From Actinomycetota bacterium (lineage in GTDB: Bacteria > Actinomycetota > Actinomycetes > Propionibacteriales > Propionibacteriaceae): 51,051 nt of DNA. Positions 42,224 to 50,272 of this stretch are shown in pieces; position 1 is the first letter of the stretch; the number at the start of each line of letters is the position of its first letter. The notes under the pieces were generated by a model. That model ran no database searches and was not told the DNA's origin. It saw nothing but the letters and a program-made list of their open reading frames with translations. The position numbers and the translations under genes are program-made. The stretch is from assembly GCA_020161015.1 (NCBI GenBank), contig JAIUOT010000012.1, positions 1 to 51,051 on the forward strand, written 5' to 3'.

Positions 42224-43630
42224 GTGCGTAGAGCGAAGATTGTGTGCACCATCGGCCCGGCTACCGACTCCGCCGAGGCCCTGGTCAACCTTGTCAATGC
42301 GGGCATGAACGTCGCTCGGCTGAACATGAGCCACGGCGACCACCTCGTCCACGCCAAGCGCGTCGGATGGATCCGCGACGCCGCCCGCATCGCGGGGCGT
42401 CCCGTCGGCATCCTGGCCGATCTCCAGGGGCCCAAGATCCGCCTCGGCGAGTTCGTCGACGGCTCGGCGATGATCGAGGCCGGCGACCGGTTCGTGATCA
42501 CGATCGACGACGTCCCCGGCACCGCGGAGCGGGCGTCCACCACGCTGAAGACCCTCACCCAGGACGTTCGTCCCGGCGACCAGATCCTCATCAACGACGG
42601 TGCCATCGAGCTGAAGGCCGTCGAGGTCACCGACACCGACGTCGTCACAGAGGTGGTGATCGGCGGCAAGGTCTCCGACCACAAGGGCATCAACCTGCCG
42701 GGCGTGCCGGTGAGCGTGCCCGCGCTCAGCGAGAAGGACGAGCGCGACCTGCGCTGGGCACTGCGCCACGGCGTCGACATGGTGGCGCTGTCGTTCGTCC
42801 GCAGCGCGGCCGACGTCGTGCCGGTGCGCAAGGTGATGGACGAGGAGGACCGCCACGTCCCGGTGATCGCGAAGCTGGAGAAGCCCCAGGCCATCGACAA
42901 CCTCTACGAGGTGATCGACGCCTTCGACGCCTTCATGGTCGCCCGGGGTGACCTGGGCGTGGAGCTGCCGCTGGAGGACGTCCCCGGCGTGCAGAAGCGG
43001 ATCATCGACGCCGCGCGGGCCTGGGCCAAGCCGGTGATCGTGGCCACCCAGATGCTCGAGTCGATGATCACGGCGCACCGTCCCACGCGCGCCGAGGCCT
43101 CGGACGTGGCCAACGCCATCCTCGACGGCGCGGACGCGGTGATGCTGTCCGGCGAGACGGCGGTCGGCGACTACTCGATCGCCGCCGTCGAGGTGATGGC
43201 CCGGATCATCACCCGCACCGAGGCGGAGGGCCTGGACAAGATCCGTCCGCTGGCCTGGAACCCGCACACCACCTCCGGCGTGATCTCCAAGGCTGCCGTG
43301 GAGGTGGCCGAGCGCGTCGGCGCCAAGTACCTGGCCGCGTTCACGATCTCCGGCGACACCCCGCACCGGCTGGCCCGGCTGCGCTCGGAGGTGCCGATCA
43401 TGGCGTTCACGCCGCTGCCGAAGACCGCGCAGGAGCTCACCCTCTGCTGGGGCGTGCAGTCGTACGTGACCCCGGAGTACACCAGCACCGACGCCATGGT
43501 CGAGTCCGTGCAGCGGGGCCTGAGCGAGACCGGCTTCCTCCAGCACGGCGACAACGTGGTGATCGTCGCGGGCAACCCCGGCCGCCACAGCCGGCAGACG
43601 AACTCGCTGCGCGTCTACGAGATGGACTGA
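42224..43630 (+). CDS. pyk: Pyruvate kinase
   Basis: 468-residue glycolytic enzyme that makes pyruvate and ATP from phosphoenolpyruvate and ADP. The N-terminal KIVCTIGPATDS, RLNMSHGDH and LADLQGPKIRLG, the catalytic KLEKPQAIDNL, the ARGDLGVE metal/substrate site and the TQMLESMI signature are all present. The C-terminal allosteric domain is complete, and length matches the family. It probably has a leaderless mRNA. The 3' end overlaps the convergent small gene by 16 bp. Confidence 0.97.
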   Translation: MRRAKIVCTIGPATDSAEALVNLVNAGMNVARLNMSHGDHLVHAKRVGWIRDAARIAGRPVGILADLQGPKIRLGEFVDGSAMIEAGDRFVITIDDVPGTAERASTTLKTLTQDVRPGDQILINDGAIELKAVEVTDTDVVTEVVIGGKVSDHKGINLPGVPVSVPALSEKDERDLRWALRHGVDMVALSFVRSAADVVPVRKVMDEEDRHVPVIAKLEKPQAIDNLYEVIDAFDAFMVARGDLGVELPLEDVPGVQKRIIDAARAWAKPVIVATQMLESMITAHRPTRAEASDVANAILDGADAVMLSGETAVGDYSIAAVEVMARIITRTEAEGLDKIRPLAWNPHTTSGVISKAAVEVAERVGAKYLAAFTISGDTPHRLARLRSEVPIMAFTPLPKTAQELTLCWGVQSYVTPEYTSTDAMVESVQRGLSETGFLQHGDNVVIVAGNPGRHSRQTNSLRVYEMD

Positions 43631-44058
43631 TCCCCGCCGGCGACGACCGGGGCGGACGGGACCGCCCGCATCCGGTTGCTACGCGGGTTGTGCTCGACCT
43701 CGGCCAGGCCGAGGTGCTCGAGCACGGGCGGGACGTACATGGCGAAGCGGCCGCGCAGGCCCTTCTTCAGCCCGTACCAGCCGCCCCGGGGGTTCTCCGG
43801 CGACCTGGCCCACGCCTCGACCGTGCCCGGGCGGGCCTCCTTCTGCTCGTCCGCCGAGCCGAGCTCCATCCAGTCGCCGTGGGCCGTGAGCATCGCCCGC
43901 AGGTCCTCGATCGCCGCGCGGTCGTAGTGCAGCAGGGTCGTGCCCACCCTCACCGCCAGGACCGGCAGGCCGCCGGCCTCGTCGAACCAGGCCTCGTACT
44001 CGCTGCTCAGCGGCGGGGTCCTGAGCAGCCAGGGCCGCTCGGGGGTGCCTTCGGTCAT
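43615..44058 (-). CDS. Conserved small protein divergent from a WYL regulator (possibly DUF6855 family)
   Basis: 147-residue soluble protein. The features are RTPPLSSEYEAWFDE, a central LHYDRAAIEDLRAMLTAHGDWMELG, then WYGLKKGLRGRFAMYVPPVLE and EVEHNPRSNRMRA. I recognise this as a conserved small family, probably DUF6855, with no known function; the family name is from memory. The ATG at 44058 follows AGGAG at 7 nt. It is divergent from a compact HTH-WYL regulator, with a palindrome between them, so it is probably that regulator's target. Its 3' end overlaps pyk by 16 bp. Confidence 0.7.
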   Translation of the reverse strand: MTEGTPERPWLLRTPPLSSEYEAWFDEAGGLPVLAVRVGTTLLHYDRAAIEDLRAMLTAHGDWMELGSADEQKEARPGTVEAWARSPENPRGGWYGLKKGLRGRFAMYVPPVLEHLGLAEVEHNPRSNRMRAVPSAPVVAGGDQSIS

Positions 44059-44115
44059 CGCTGGACTCCTCCCCGGGCCGGTGCGTGCGGCCCGGCGACA
44101 GCCTGCCAGCCGACC

Positions 44116-44134
44116 GGTGACATCTTGTGTCACC
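44116..44134. promoter_or_regulatory. Palindromic operator between the divergent small gene and regulator
   Basis: GGTGACA (44116-44122) and TGTCACC (44128-44134) are perfect inverted repeats with a 5-nt TCTTG spacer. The right half includes TTGTGT (44125-44130), which is 17 bp from CATGCT (44148-44153), itself 6 nt before the regulator GTG. The site would thus overlap the regulator's -35 box. Confidence 0.65.
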
Positions 44135-44159
44135 GATGCGACGGCGGCATGCTGGCGGG

Positions 44160-44696
44160 GTGCGAGCCGGGCGCCTGCTCAGCCTCCTGCTGGTGCTGCA
44201 GGAGCAGGGACGCACGACCACGTCCGTGCTCGCCCGAAGGCTGGAGGTCTCGCGCCGCACCGTGCTGCGCGACCTGGCTGCGCTGAACGGTGCCGGTGTG
44301 CCGATCGTGACCACCGCCGGCCCCGGCGGCGGAGTGGAACTGCTGGACGGCTGGCGCGGGACGCTTCCCGGCGACGCGGCGCCGCCGGGCGCGTTCCCGC
44401 TCTCGGCCCAGCCGCTGCTGGCCCGAGCGCTGGGCGTCCGCTCCTGGTCCGACGGCGCCGCCTGGCTGGTGGTCACTCCCGCGCCCTCCCCGGGCCACCC
44501 GATCGCGCCGGGGCTGCTCCGCGACGCGGCGACGGCCTGTCGCGAGCGGCGGGGCCTGGACGTCTCCGGCGACGGCGTTCGCGGGACGCTGTGGCCGCGG
44601 CGGCTCGTGCTGGACGGCGGACGGTGGTGGGTCGAGGACGGGCGGACGGCGGCCGGCACCCCGCTCGACGGGATCACGTGGTGGGAGCTCCGCTGA
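44160..44696 (+). CDS. Compact HTH-WYL (YafY-like) transcriptional regulator
   Basis: 178-residue regulator with an N-terminal winged helix-turn-helix (about 5-55: TTTSVLARRLEVSRRTVLRDLAAL) and a shortened C-terminal region. There, RDAATACRERRGLDVSGDG and WPRRLVLDGGRWWVEDG correspond to the WYL-domain pattern. It lacks the long C-terminal extension of full-size YafY proteins (about 300 residues). WYL domains sense ligands, often nucleic-acid related. The GTG at 44160 is chosen because it starts the HTH domain and lies 6 nt after a possible -10; the ATG-like upstream starts cross the palindrome. It probably controls the divergent small gene. Confidence 0.75.
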   Translation: MRAGRLLSLLLVLQEQGRTTTSVLARRLEVSRRTVLRDLAALNGAGVPIVTTAGPGGGVELLDGWRGTLPGDAAPPGAFPLSAQPLLARALGVRSWSDGAAWLVVTPAPSPGHPIAPGLLRDAATACRERRGLDVSGDGVRGTLWPRRLVLDGGRWWVEDGRTAAGTPLDGITWWELR

Positions 44697-44790
44697 GCCG
44701 GGGCGACCGGGCCGGCGTCCGCCCGTGCGCGAACTGCTTAGCGGCGTGGCGCCGGCGGAGGGAAGGCCGGGGGAGATGGGGCCGGCCGAG

Positions 44791-44873
44791 TACCGGGAAG
44801 GGGATTCGAACCCCTACGCCCTTGCGGGCAGACGGGTTTGAGCCGTCCGCGTATACCATTCCGCCACCCCGGC
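44791..44873 (-). tRNA. tRNA-Leu (CAA anticodon)
   Basis: 83-nt class II tRNA on the minus strand. Acceptor stem GCCGGGG/TCCCGGT with discriminator A, a D-arm, an anticodon stem GACGG/CCGTC around the loop CTCAAAC (anticodon CAA), a long variable arm (GCCCGCAAGGGC) and a T-arm GGGGTTCGAATCCCC. CCA is not encoded. It reads UUG, a rare codon in this G+C-rich genome. It lies alone between two plus-strand genes, and no integrase or duplicated tRNA end is visible nearby. Confidence 0.93.
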
Positions 44874-44898
44874 AGGTGCCCAAGAAGTGTGCCACAAC

Positions 44899-44929
44899 TT
44901 GGCGGGACGCATTCGGGGCGCGGTACCCT
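44899..44929 (+). promoter_or_regulatory. Putative promoter of the ANTAR response regulator
   Basis: TTGGCG (44899-44904) and TACCCT (44924-44929) are 19 bp apart, about 55 nt before the start codon at 44984, downstream of the tRNA on the opposite strand. Confidence 0.4.
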
Positions 44930-44983
44930 CGACCTGCCCTCACCCCCGGGCTGACGATGCACCGAACCAGGAAGCCGATAGCG

Positions 44984-45613
44984 ATGACTGCCGACGACGA
45001 GACCACCACGACCGACCAGCTCAGGGTCCTGGTCGCAGAGGACGAGGCCCTGATCCGCCTCGACCTGGTCGAACTGCTCACCGAGGAGGGCTACACCGTC
45101 ATCGCCGAGGCGGGGGACGGCGAGGAGGCCCTCGAGCTGGCGCGGAAGCTCACGCCCGACCTGGTGGTGATGGACGTCAAGATGCCCAAGATGGACGGGA
45201 TCTCCGCCGCGGCCGTGATCGCTGAGGAGCGCATCGCTCCGGTGGTCATGCTCACCGCGTTCAGCCAGCGCGAGCTCGTCGAGCGCGCCCGCGACGCCGG
45301 CGCCATGGCCTACGTCGTCAAGCCGTTCGACTCCTCCGACGTGATCCCCGCGATCGAGATCGCGATGGCCCGCTTCGCCGAGATCCGCGCCGTCGAGGCA
45401 GAGGTGGCCGACCTGGAGGAGCGCTTCGCGTCCCGCAAGGCCGTCGACCAGGCCAAGGGCCTGCTCCAGGAAGGCCTCGGCCTGACCGAGCCCGAGGCGT
45501 TCCGGTGGATCCAGAAGACCGCGATGGACCTGCGCAAGTCGATGCGCGAGGTGGCCGAGGCGGTCATCGAGCAGTCCAAGGGCGAGGGCAAGGGCCGCGC
45601 GCTCAAGAAGTAG
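44984..45613 (+). CDS. ANTAR-domain response regulator (PdtaR-like)
   Basis: 209-residue response regulator with a receiver domain (about 13-125; phosphoacceptor D64 in VVMDVKMPKMDG, acidic D20, conserved K113 in VVKPF) and a C-terminal ANTAR RNA-binding domain (about 140-195: LEERFASRKAVDQAKGLLQEGLGLTEPEAFRWIQ). ANTAR proteins are antiterminators that bind paired hairpins in mRNA leaders. Mycobacterial PdtaR, the likely orthologue, also lies between pyk and polA. The ATG at 44984 follows AGGAAG at 9 nt; an ATG at 44957 is a weaker option. Its 3' end overlaps a convergent thioesterase gene by 11 bp. Confidence 0.9.
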   Translation: MTADDETTTTDQLRVLVAEDEALIRLDLVELLTEEGYTVIAEAGDGEEALELARKLTPDLVVMDVKMPKMDGISAAAVIAEERIAPVVMLTAFSQRELVERARDAGAMAYVVKPFDSSDVIPAIEIAMARFAEIRAVEAEVADLEERFASRKAVDQAKGLLQEGLGLTEPEAFRWIQKTAMDLRKSMREVAEAVIEQSKGEGKGRALKK

Positions 45614-46022
45614 TCGCGCCCGCTCCCGGGGCCCGCTTCAGGTAGACCGTGATCCGGGCCGCGCAGACCTGCTCGCCGGCGTCGTCGGTGAGCGAGATGT
45701 CGTAGGTGGCCAGCGTGCCGCCGATCCGGATCGCCGTGGCAACCCCGGTGACCCAGCCCTCGCGCGCCGGGCGCAGGTGCGTGGCGTTGATGTCCACGCC
45801 GGTGACCGCGCCGCGCGGCCCCACCTCCGCGGCCGCCGCGAGGGACGCCAGCCCCTCGGCCAGCACGCACGACGCCCCGCCGTGCCACAGCCCGAAGGGC
45901 TGGGTGTTGCCCGCCACGGGCGCGCGTCCCACCGCCCGGGTGGGGGTGACCTCCAGCAGCTCGACGCCCAGCTTCTCGTCCAGGGGGCTGGACAGGCCGG
46001 CGAACCAGTCGGGAACGTTCAT
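45603..46022 (-). CDS. PaaI-like hotdog-fold thioesterase
   Basis: 139-residue hotdog thioesterase. The PaaI-type pattern FGLWHGGASCVLAEGLASLAA carries the conserved HGG near the helix, followed by GVDINATHLRPAREG and CAARITVYLK. Such proteins hydrolyse acyl-CoA (often aryl- or phenylacetyl-type); the substrate is unknown. The ATG at 46022 is chosen over the GTG at 46031, because AAGGTGGG lies at an appropriate distance before the ATG. It is divergent from polA, and its stop overlaps the ANTAR gene by 11 bp. Confidence 0.85.
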   Translation of the reverse strand: MNVPDWFAGLSSPLDEKLGVELLEVTPTRAVGRAPVAGNTQPFGLWHGGASCVLAEGLASLAAAAEVGPRGAVTGVDINATHLRPAREGWVTGVATAIRIGGTLATYDISLTDDAGEQVCAARITVYLKRAPGAGATTS

Positions 46023-46070
46023 GGCGCCCACCTTGGCACAGCGCCGGGTCGAGGTGTCCGCGCCGGGCGT

Positions 46071-46084
46071 TAGAGTTCCGGATT
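46071..46084 (+). promoter_or_regulatory. -10 box close to the polA start
   Basis: TAGAGT (46071-46076) ends 8 nt before the GTG at 46085 and no Shine-Dalgarno sequence is seen, so the polA mRNA probably has no, or only a very short, leader. Confidence 0.4.
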
Positions 46085-48781
46085 GTGACGAACCCGACCA
46101 GTCCGCACGCCGAGCAGCCCACCCTGTTGCTGATCGACGGCCACTCGATCGCCTACCGCGCCTTCTTCGCCCTTCCGGTGGAGAACTTCTCCACGACGAC
46201 CGGGCAGCACACCAACGCGGTCTACGGATTCACCTCGATGCTGATCAACGTGCTCCGCGACGAGCAGCCCACCCACCTCGCGGTCGCGTTCGACGTGTCC
46301 CGCAAGACCTTCCGCAGCGAGCGCTACTCCGACTACAAGGCGAACCGGTCGGCGTCGCCGGCCGAGTTCACCGGACAGATCGGCCTCATCAAGGAGGTGC
46401 TGGACGCCCTGAACGTCGTCCACCTCGAGCGCGAGGGGTTCGAGGCCGACGACATCATCGCGACCCTCGCCCGACGGGGCGCCGCCGCCGGCCTCCGCGT
46501 CCTGATCTGCACCGGCGACCGCGACACGCTGCAGCTGGTGAACGACCAGGTCACCGTCCTGTACCCCCGCAAGGGCGTCTCGGACCTGGCCCGGCTCGAT
46601 CCCGCGACGGTCGAGGAGCGCTACCTGGTGGCGCCGTCGCGCTACCCGGAGCTGGCGGCACTGGTGGGCGAGAGCAGCGACAACCTGCCGGGCGTCCCCG
46701 GCGTGGGGCCGAAGACGGCGGCCAAGTGGCTGGCGGCCTACGACGGGCTGGAGAACCTCCTCATCCACGCCGGCGAGCTCACGGGGAAGGCGGGGGAGTC
46801 ACTGCGCGAGCGCCTCGCGGACGTGGCCCGCAACCGCGAGCTGAACGCGCTGGTCGGCGACCTCGAGCTGCCGGTCGGCGTGGACGACCTGGCCCGGCGT
46901 GACTGGGACCGCGAAGCCGTCCACTCGCTGTTCGACGGGCTCGAGTTCCGCGTCCTGCGCGACCGGCTGCTGGAGACGCTCCCCGCGGAGGACGCCGGGT
47001 CGCAGGGCGGCTTCGAGGTCAGCGGGGAGATCCTCGGTGCCGGCGCCGTGGGAGCGTGGCTGGACGCGCACGCCCGCGCAGGGGTGGTCGGGCTCGACGT
47101 GTCCGGGCACTGGCGTGCCGGTGCCGGTGACGTCACCGGCCTGGCGCTCGCCGCGGCCGACGGTGCGGCGGCGTGGCTCGACGTCACCGGCCTGTCGCCG
47201 GAGGACGACCGCGCCCTGGCCGCGTGGCTCGCCGACGACTCCGCGGCCAAGGCCATGCACGACGCGAAGGGCCCCCTGCTGGCGATCTGGTCGCGCGGGT
47301 GGGAACTGTCCGGGCTGGCCAGCGACACCCAGCTCGCCGCGTACCTGCTGCGGCCCGACCAGAGGGTCTACGACCTTGCGGACCTCACCGCCCGGCACCT
47401 GCGCCGTGACCTGGCCGTCGCCGGCAGCGGGGGAGCGGACGGGGCGCAGGCGGCGTTCTCCTTCGACGACACCGAGAGCCACGACGCGATGGTGCGCGCG
47501 CGGGCGGTGATCGACCTCGCCACCGCACTGGAGGACGAGCTGGACGCCCAGGGCGGTGCCCGCCTGCTGCGGGAGGTGGAGCTGCCGCTGACCAGGACGC
47601 TGGCGACGATGGAGCGGATCGGCGTGGCGGTCGACCTCGACTACCTCCACCGGCTGCACGCCGACTTCGACGCAGCGGTGGTCGCCGCCGAGGCGGACGC
47701 CTTTGCCGTGCTCGGCCGTCCGATCAACCTCGGCTCGCCCAAGCAGCTCCAGGCGGTGCTGTTCGACGAGCTCGGCATGCCGAAGACCCGGCGCACGCTC
47801 ACCGGCTACACCACCGACGCGGAATCGCTGGAGAACCTGTTCGCCCGCACCGAGCACCCGTTCCTCGCGCACCTGCTGCGACACCGCGACCAGATCCGGT
47901 TGCGCCAGACGGTCGAGGGGCTGCTCAAGGCGGTCGCGGACGACGGGCGGATCCACACCACGTACGTGCAGACGATCGCCGCCACCGGACGGCTGTCGTC
48001 CACCGACCCGAATCTCCAGAACATCCCGATCCGCACCGAGGCGGGACGGCGCATCCGTGAGGCGTTCGTGGTCGGCGAGGGCTACGAGACCCTGCTCACG
48101 GCCGACTACTCGCAGATCGAGATGCGGATCATGGCCGACCAGTCGGGCGACGAGGGGCTGATCGAGGCCTTCGCCTCGGGGCAGGACTTCCACTCGATCA
48201 CGGCCTCGCGCGTGTTCGGCGTCCCTTCCGACGAGGTCACTTCGGCGATGCGGGCCCGGATCAAGGCGATGAACTACGGGCTGGCGTACGGACTGAGCGC
48301 CTTCGGGCTCAGCCAGCAGCTCAAGATCGAGGTGTCCGAGGCGCGCGGGCTGATGGAGGAGTACTTCGAGCGGTTCGGCCATGTCCGCGACTACCTCCAG
48401 GAGATCGTCGCGACCGCGCGACGCACCGGCTTCACCGAGACCGTGCTGGGTCGCCGCCGCTACCTGCCCGACCTCACCTCCTCGAACCGGCAGCGCCGCG
48501 AGATGGCCGAGCGGGCGGCGCTGAACGCGCCGATCCAGGGGTCGGCCGCTGACATCATCAAGGTCGCGATGCTCGACGTCGAGACCGCGATCGCCAGCAG
48601 CGGGCTGCGCAGCCGGATGCTCCTGCAGGTGCACGACGAGCTGGTCTTCGAGGTTGCGCCAGGGGAGCGCGACGTCTTCGAGGCGCTGGTCAGGGACAAG
48701 ATGGGCCACGCCGTCGAGATGCGCGTCCCGCTGGAGGTCTCGGTCGGCGCAGGCCGTTCCTGGCACGACGCGGCACACTGA
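46085..48781 (+). CDS. polA: DNA polymerase I
   Basis: 898-residue family A polymerase for repair and Okazaki fragment processing. It has an N-terminal 5'-3' nuclease domain (about 1-300: LLIDGHSIAYRAFFA, DRDTLQLV, PGVPGVGPKTAAKWL) and a central 3'-5' exonuclease-like domain (about 330-500) that lacks the acidic metal ligands: GLDVSG replaces the usual DxE. The polymerase domain has motif A with D674 in DYSQIEMRI and motif C with D851 in VHDEL. Loss of proofreading residues is usual in actinobacterial Pol I. It is divergent from the thioesterase gene. Confidence 0.96.
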   Translation: MTNPTSPHAEQPTLLLIDGHSIAYRAFFALPVENFSTTTGQHTNAVYGFTSMLINVLRDEQPTHLAVAFDVSRKTFRSERYSDYKANRSASPAEFTGQIGLIKEVLDALNVVHLEREGFEADDIIATLARRGAAAGLRVLICTGDRDTLQLVNDQVTVLYPRKGVSDLARLDPATVEERYLVAPSRYPELAALVGESSDNLPGVPGVGPKTAAKWLAAYDGLENLLIHAGELTGKAGESLRERLADVARNRELNALVGDLELPVGVDDLARRDWDREAVHSLFDGLEFRVLRDRLLETLPAEDAGSQGGFEVSGEILGAGAVGAWLDAHARAGVVGLDVSGHWRAGAGDVTGLALAAADGAAAWLDVTGLSPEDDRALAAWLADDSAAKAMHDAKGPLLAIWSRGWELSGLASDTQLAAYLLRPDQRVYDLADLTARHLRRDLAVAGSGGADGAQAAFSFDDTESHDAMVRARAVIDLATALEDELDAQGGARLLREVELPLTRTLATMERIGVAVDLDYLHRLHADFDAAVVAAEADAFAVLGRPINLGSPKQLQAVLFDELGMPKTRRTLTGYTTDAESLENLFARTEHPFLAHLLRHRDQIRLRQTVEGLLKAVADDGRIHTTYVQTIAATGRLSSTDPNLQNIPIRTEAGRRIREAFVVGEGYETLLTADYSQIEMRIMADQSGDEGLIEAFASGQDFHSITASRVFGVPSDEVTSAMRARIKAMNYGLAYGLSAFGLSQQLKIEVSEARGLMEEYFERFGHVRDYLQEIVATARRTGFTETVLGRRRYLPDLTSSNRQRREMAERAALNAPIQGSAADIIKVAMLDVETAIASSGLRSRMLLQVHDELVFEVAPGERDVFEALVRDKMGHAVEMRVPLEVSVGAGRSWHDAAH

Positions 48782-48798
48782 CCGCGAAGGAGGTCGCC

Positions 48799-49080
48799 GT
48801 GTTCCACCACCTGTCCGTCCACCACCCGCGACCGGGGAAGCGCGAGGAGTTGATCGCCTCGATGCACCGCTACGGCGCGGCCATCGCCGGCGCGCCCGGC
48901 CTCGTCGCCGTCCACACGCTCGAGGACGCCGCCCAGGGGGTGCTCGTCGGGCTGGCGATTTGGGAGTCGGAGGAGGCGTTCGCCGCGTCCGTCCCCCTCG
49001 CCCGTGCCGCGGTCGCCGACGACCCGTTCGATGAGTGGGAGGCCGAGCCGGTCACCGGCTACCGCCTCGCCGACGTCTGA
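48799..49080 (+). CDS. Small antibiotic-biosynthesis-monooxygenase-fold protein
   Basis: 93-residue ferredoxin-like alpha-beta protein resembling ABM/Dabb family members: FHHLSVHHPRPGKREELIASM, APGLVAVHTLEDAA, GLAIWESEEAFAAS. Members can be monooxygenases or stress-responsive dimeric proteins; no catalytic residues are clear here. The GTG at 48799 follows a strong AAGGAGG (48786-48792). It lies 17 bp downstream of polA in the same direction and may be cotranscribed. Confidence 0.72.
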   Translation: MFHHLSVHHPRPGKREELIASMHRYGAAIAGAPGLVAVHTLEDAAQGVLVGLAIWESEEAFAASVPLARAAVADDPFDEWEAEPVTGYRLADV

Positions 49081-49237
49081 CCCGACCCGGGCGCGGCTTC
49101 CCCCGCACGCCTGACGGCATCTCCGCCTCTGGTCGCCGGCCCGTCGTGGGCCCGCCCGATGCGTGATGCTCCGACGTGTGGCCGCCCCTCCGAACGATGA
49201 AGGCCTGCCCCCGTTGCGGGGGCCAGCCCCTACGGGT

Positions 49238-49303
49238 GAGGGCCAGCCTTATGGCCGAGGGCCAGCACGGGTGCGCTGGCCCTCGGCGTCAAGGCTGGCC
49301 CTC
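49238..49303. repeat. Palindromic repeat element, copy 4 (subtype B)
   Basis: 29-nt arms around an 8-nt centre (ACGGGTGC). The left arm starts GAGGGCCAGCCTTATGGCC and ends GAGGGCCAGC; the right arm is GCTGGCCCTCGGCGTCAAGG then CTGGCCCTC. The arms are complementary except for three central bases. It is the most symmetric copy in the window. Confidence 0.88.
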
Positions 49304-49385
49304 GAGGGGACGCGAGTGCGTCCGCGCCGATCGTCCCAGACGGCGGGCTTCCGGCAGCGCCCCGCAGGCCGCTCCGCGGCCGATC

Positions 49386-49451
49386 GAGGGCCAGCCTTCT
49401 GGCCGAGGGCCAGTACCGGTGCGCTGGCCCTCGGCGTCAAGGCTGGCCCTC
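49386..49451. repeat. Palindromic repeat element, copy 5 (subtype B)
   Basis: Same layout as copy 4, with CTTCTGG in the left arm and centre ACCGGTGC. It starts 148 bp after the start of copy 4. Its right arm is identical to copy 4 and differs from copies 1-3, which have GCGAG for GCTGG and GTGAA for GTCAA. Confidence 0.88.
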
Positions 49452-49616
49452 GGGTGGGGAGGCTGGCTCTCGAGTAGGCGGGCTGGTTCGCGCGTGGGGG
49501 CTGGCCCGCGAGACCGAAGCCGCGGGCCTCAGGACCTCACCGGCGGGCAGGGCGGCATGGCCGGCCGCCCGTCCCCGCACGGCGGGGTGGGACGTATCAG
49601 CGGGACGGACCCGCGC

Positions 49617-50186
49617 TCAGCGGAGGACGGCGAGCACCTGCTGCTGCTCGACCCCGTCCTGCGTCCAGGTGCCCTCGAGCGTGCCCAGCGGCACGCGCGT
49701 GCCCGGCACGTGCTGGCCGTCGAGGACCCGGACGATGCGCATCGACTCGCCGGCGGCGTTGGACACCGGCACGATGCCGGAGCCCTGAACGGTCATGGTC
49801 TTCTCGCCGCGGGAGAGGTCGGCCTCGTTGTCGCCCTCGTGGATCACGCGCATCAGTTCGACCATGTACACCGGGTCGCCGACGGCGTCGTAGGTGTACC
49901 GGGTGCCGAGCGTGGAGTGTTCCATGGTGCCGATCAGCGAGTCCGCGGCCTCGTCCAGCGGTTCGGCGCGGTAGGTGAGCGGGACCTGGTAGGTGACGCC
50001 CGCCGACCGGACCAGGATGGTCTCGATGCCGACCTCGCCATCGGGGTCGACGAAGCGGTAGGAGGCCACGCGCGTCAGGTCGTCGGCGTCGCCGACGAAC
50101 CACTCCTGGGCAGGCAGCCAGCCCGCGAGCAGTTCGAGCTTGGTGGGGGTCAGCGTCGCTTCGTGGATCTCGGCCGTTCCGCTCAT
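49617..50186 (-). CDS. Maltokinase N-terminal cap-like domain protein
   Basis: 189-residue soluble protein resembling the stand-alone cap-like proteins related to the N-terminal domain of maltokinase (CG0192 type): TKLELLAGWLPAQEWFVGD, VGIETILVRSAG, YQVPLTYRAEPLD and LIGTMEHSTLGTRYTYDAVGDPVY. In maltokinase this domain precedes the kinase; here there is no kinase domain, so function is unknown. The ATG at 50186 has AAGGAGG (minus strand, 50190-50196) 3 nt upstream, and TAGTCT (minus strand, 50211-50216) may be its -10 box. It is divergent from rpsA. Confidence 0.7.
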   Translation of the reverse strand: MSGTAEIHEATLTPTKLELLAGWLPAQEWFVGDADDLTRVASYRFVDPDGEVGIETILVRSAGVTYQVPLTYRAEPLDEAADSLIGTMEHSTLGTRYTYDAVGDPVYMVELMRVIHEGDNEADLSRGEKTMTVQGSGIVPVSNAAGESMRIVRVLDGQHVPGTRVPLGTLEGTWTQDGVEQQQVLAVLR

Positions 50187-50236
50187 AGTCCTCCTTCGGG
50201 TCGGTTCCCTAGACTATCCCTGTCCCGGCGCCCGGA

Positions 50237-50266
50237 TTGACCCTCGCTCACAGCAATCGATAGGCT
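50237..50266 (+). promoter_or_regulatory. rpsA promoter
   Basis: TTGACC (50237-50242) and TAGGCT (50261-50266) are separated by 18 bp. Transcription from about 50273 would give a leader of roughly 140 nt before the rpsA ATG. Confidence 0.6.
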
Positions 50267-50272
50267 GTCGGT

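Larger units (their letters stand above)
49081..49616. other. 536-bp non-coding region with two palindromic repeats
   Basis: No credible gene is visible. The region contains palindromic elements 4 and 5 (49238-49303 and 49386-49451), a partial unit just before copy 4 (GGGGGCCAGCCCC near 49218-49230), and decayed half-units after copy 5 (CTGGC/CTCGAG-like at 49459-49515). The open frames here only translate the repeats. It is bordered by the ABM-like gene and, on the minus strand, by the end of the maltokinase-cap-like gene. Confidence 0.75.

Noticed and set aside
44791-44873. tRNA-Leu as an integration site for a genomic island
   Set aside because: No integrase, no duplicated tRNA 3' end and no shift in composition are visible nearby; neighbouring genes follow normal core synteny.
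47030-47600. Frameshift or damage in polA because the exonuclease motifs are missing
   Set aside because: The frame is intact, the polymerase motifs are complete, and loss of the 3'-5' exonuclease residues is usual for actinobacterial Pol I.
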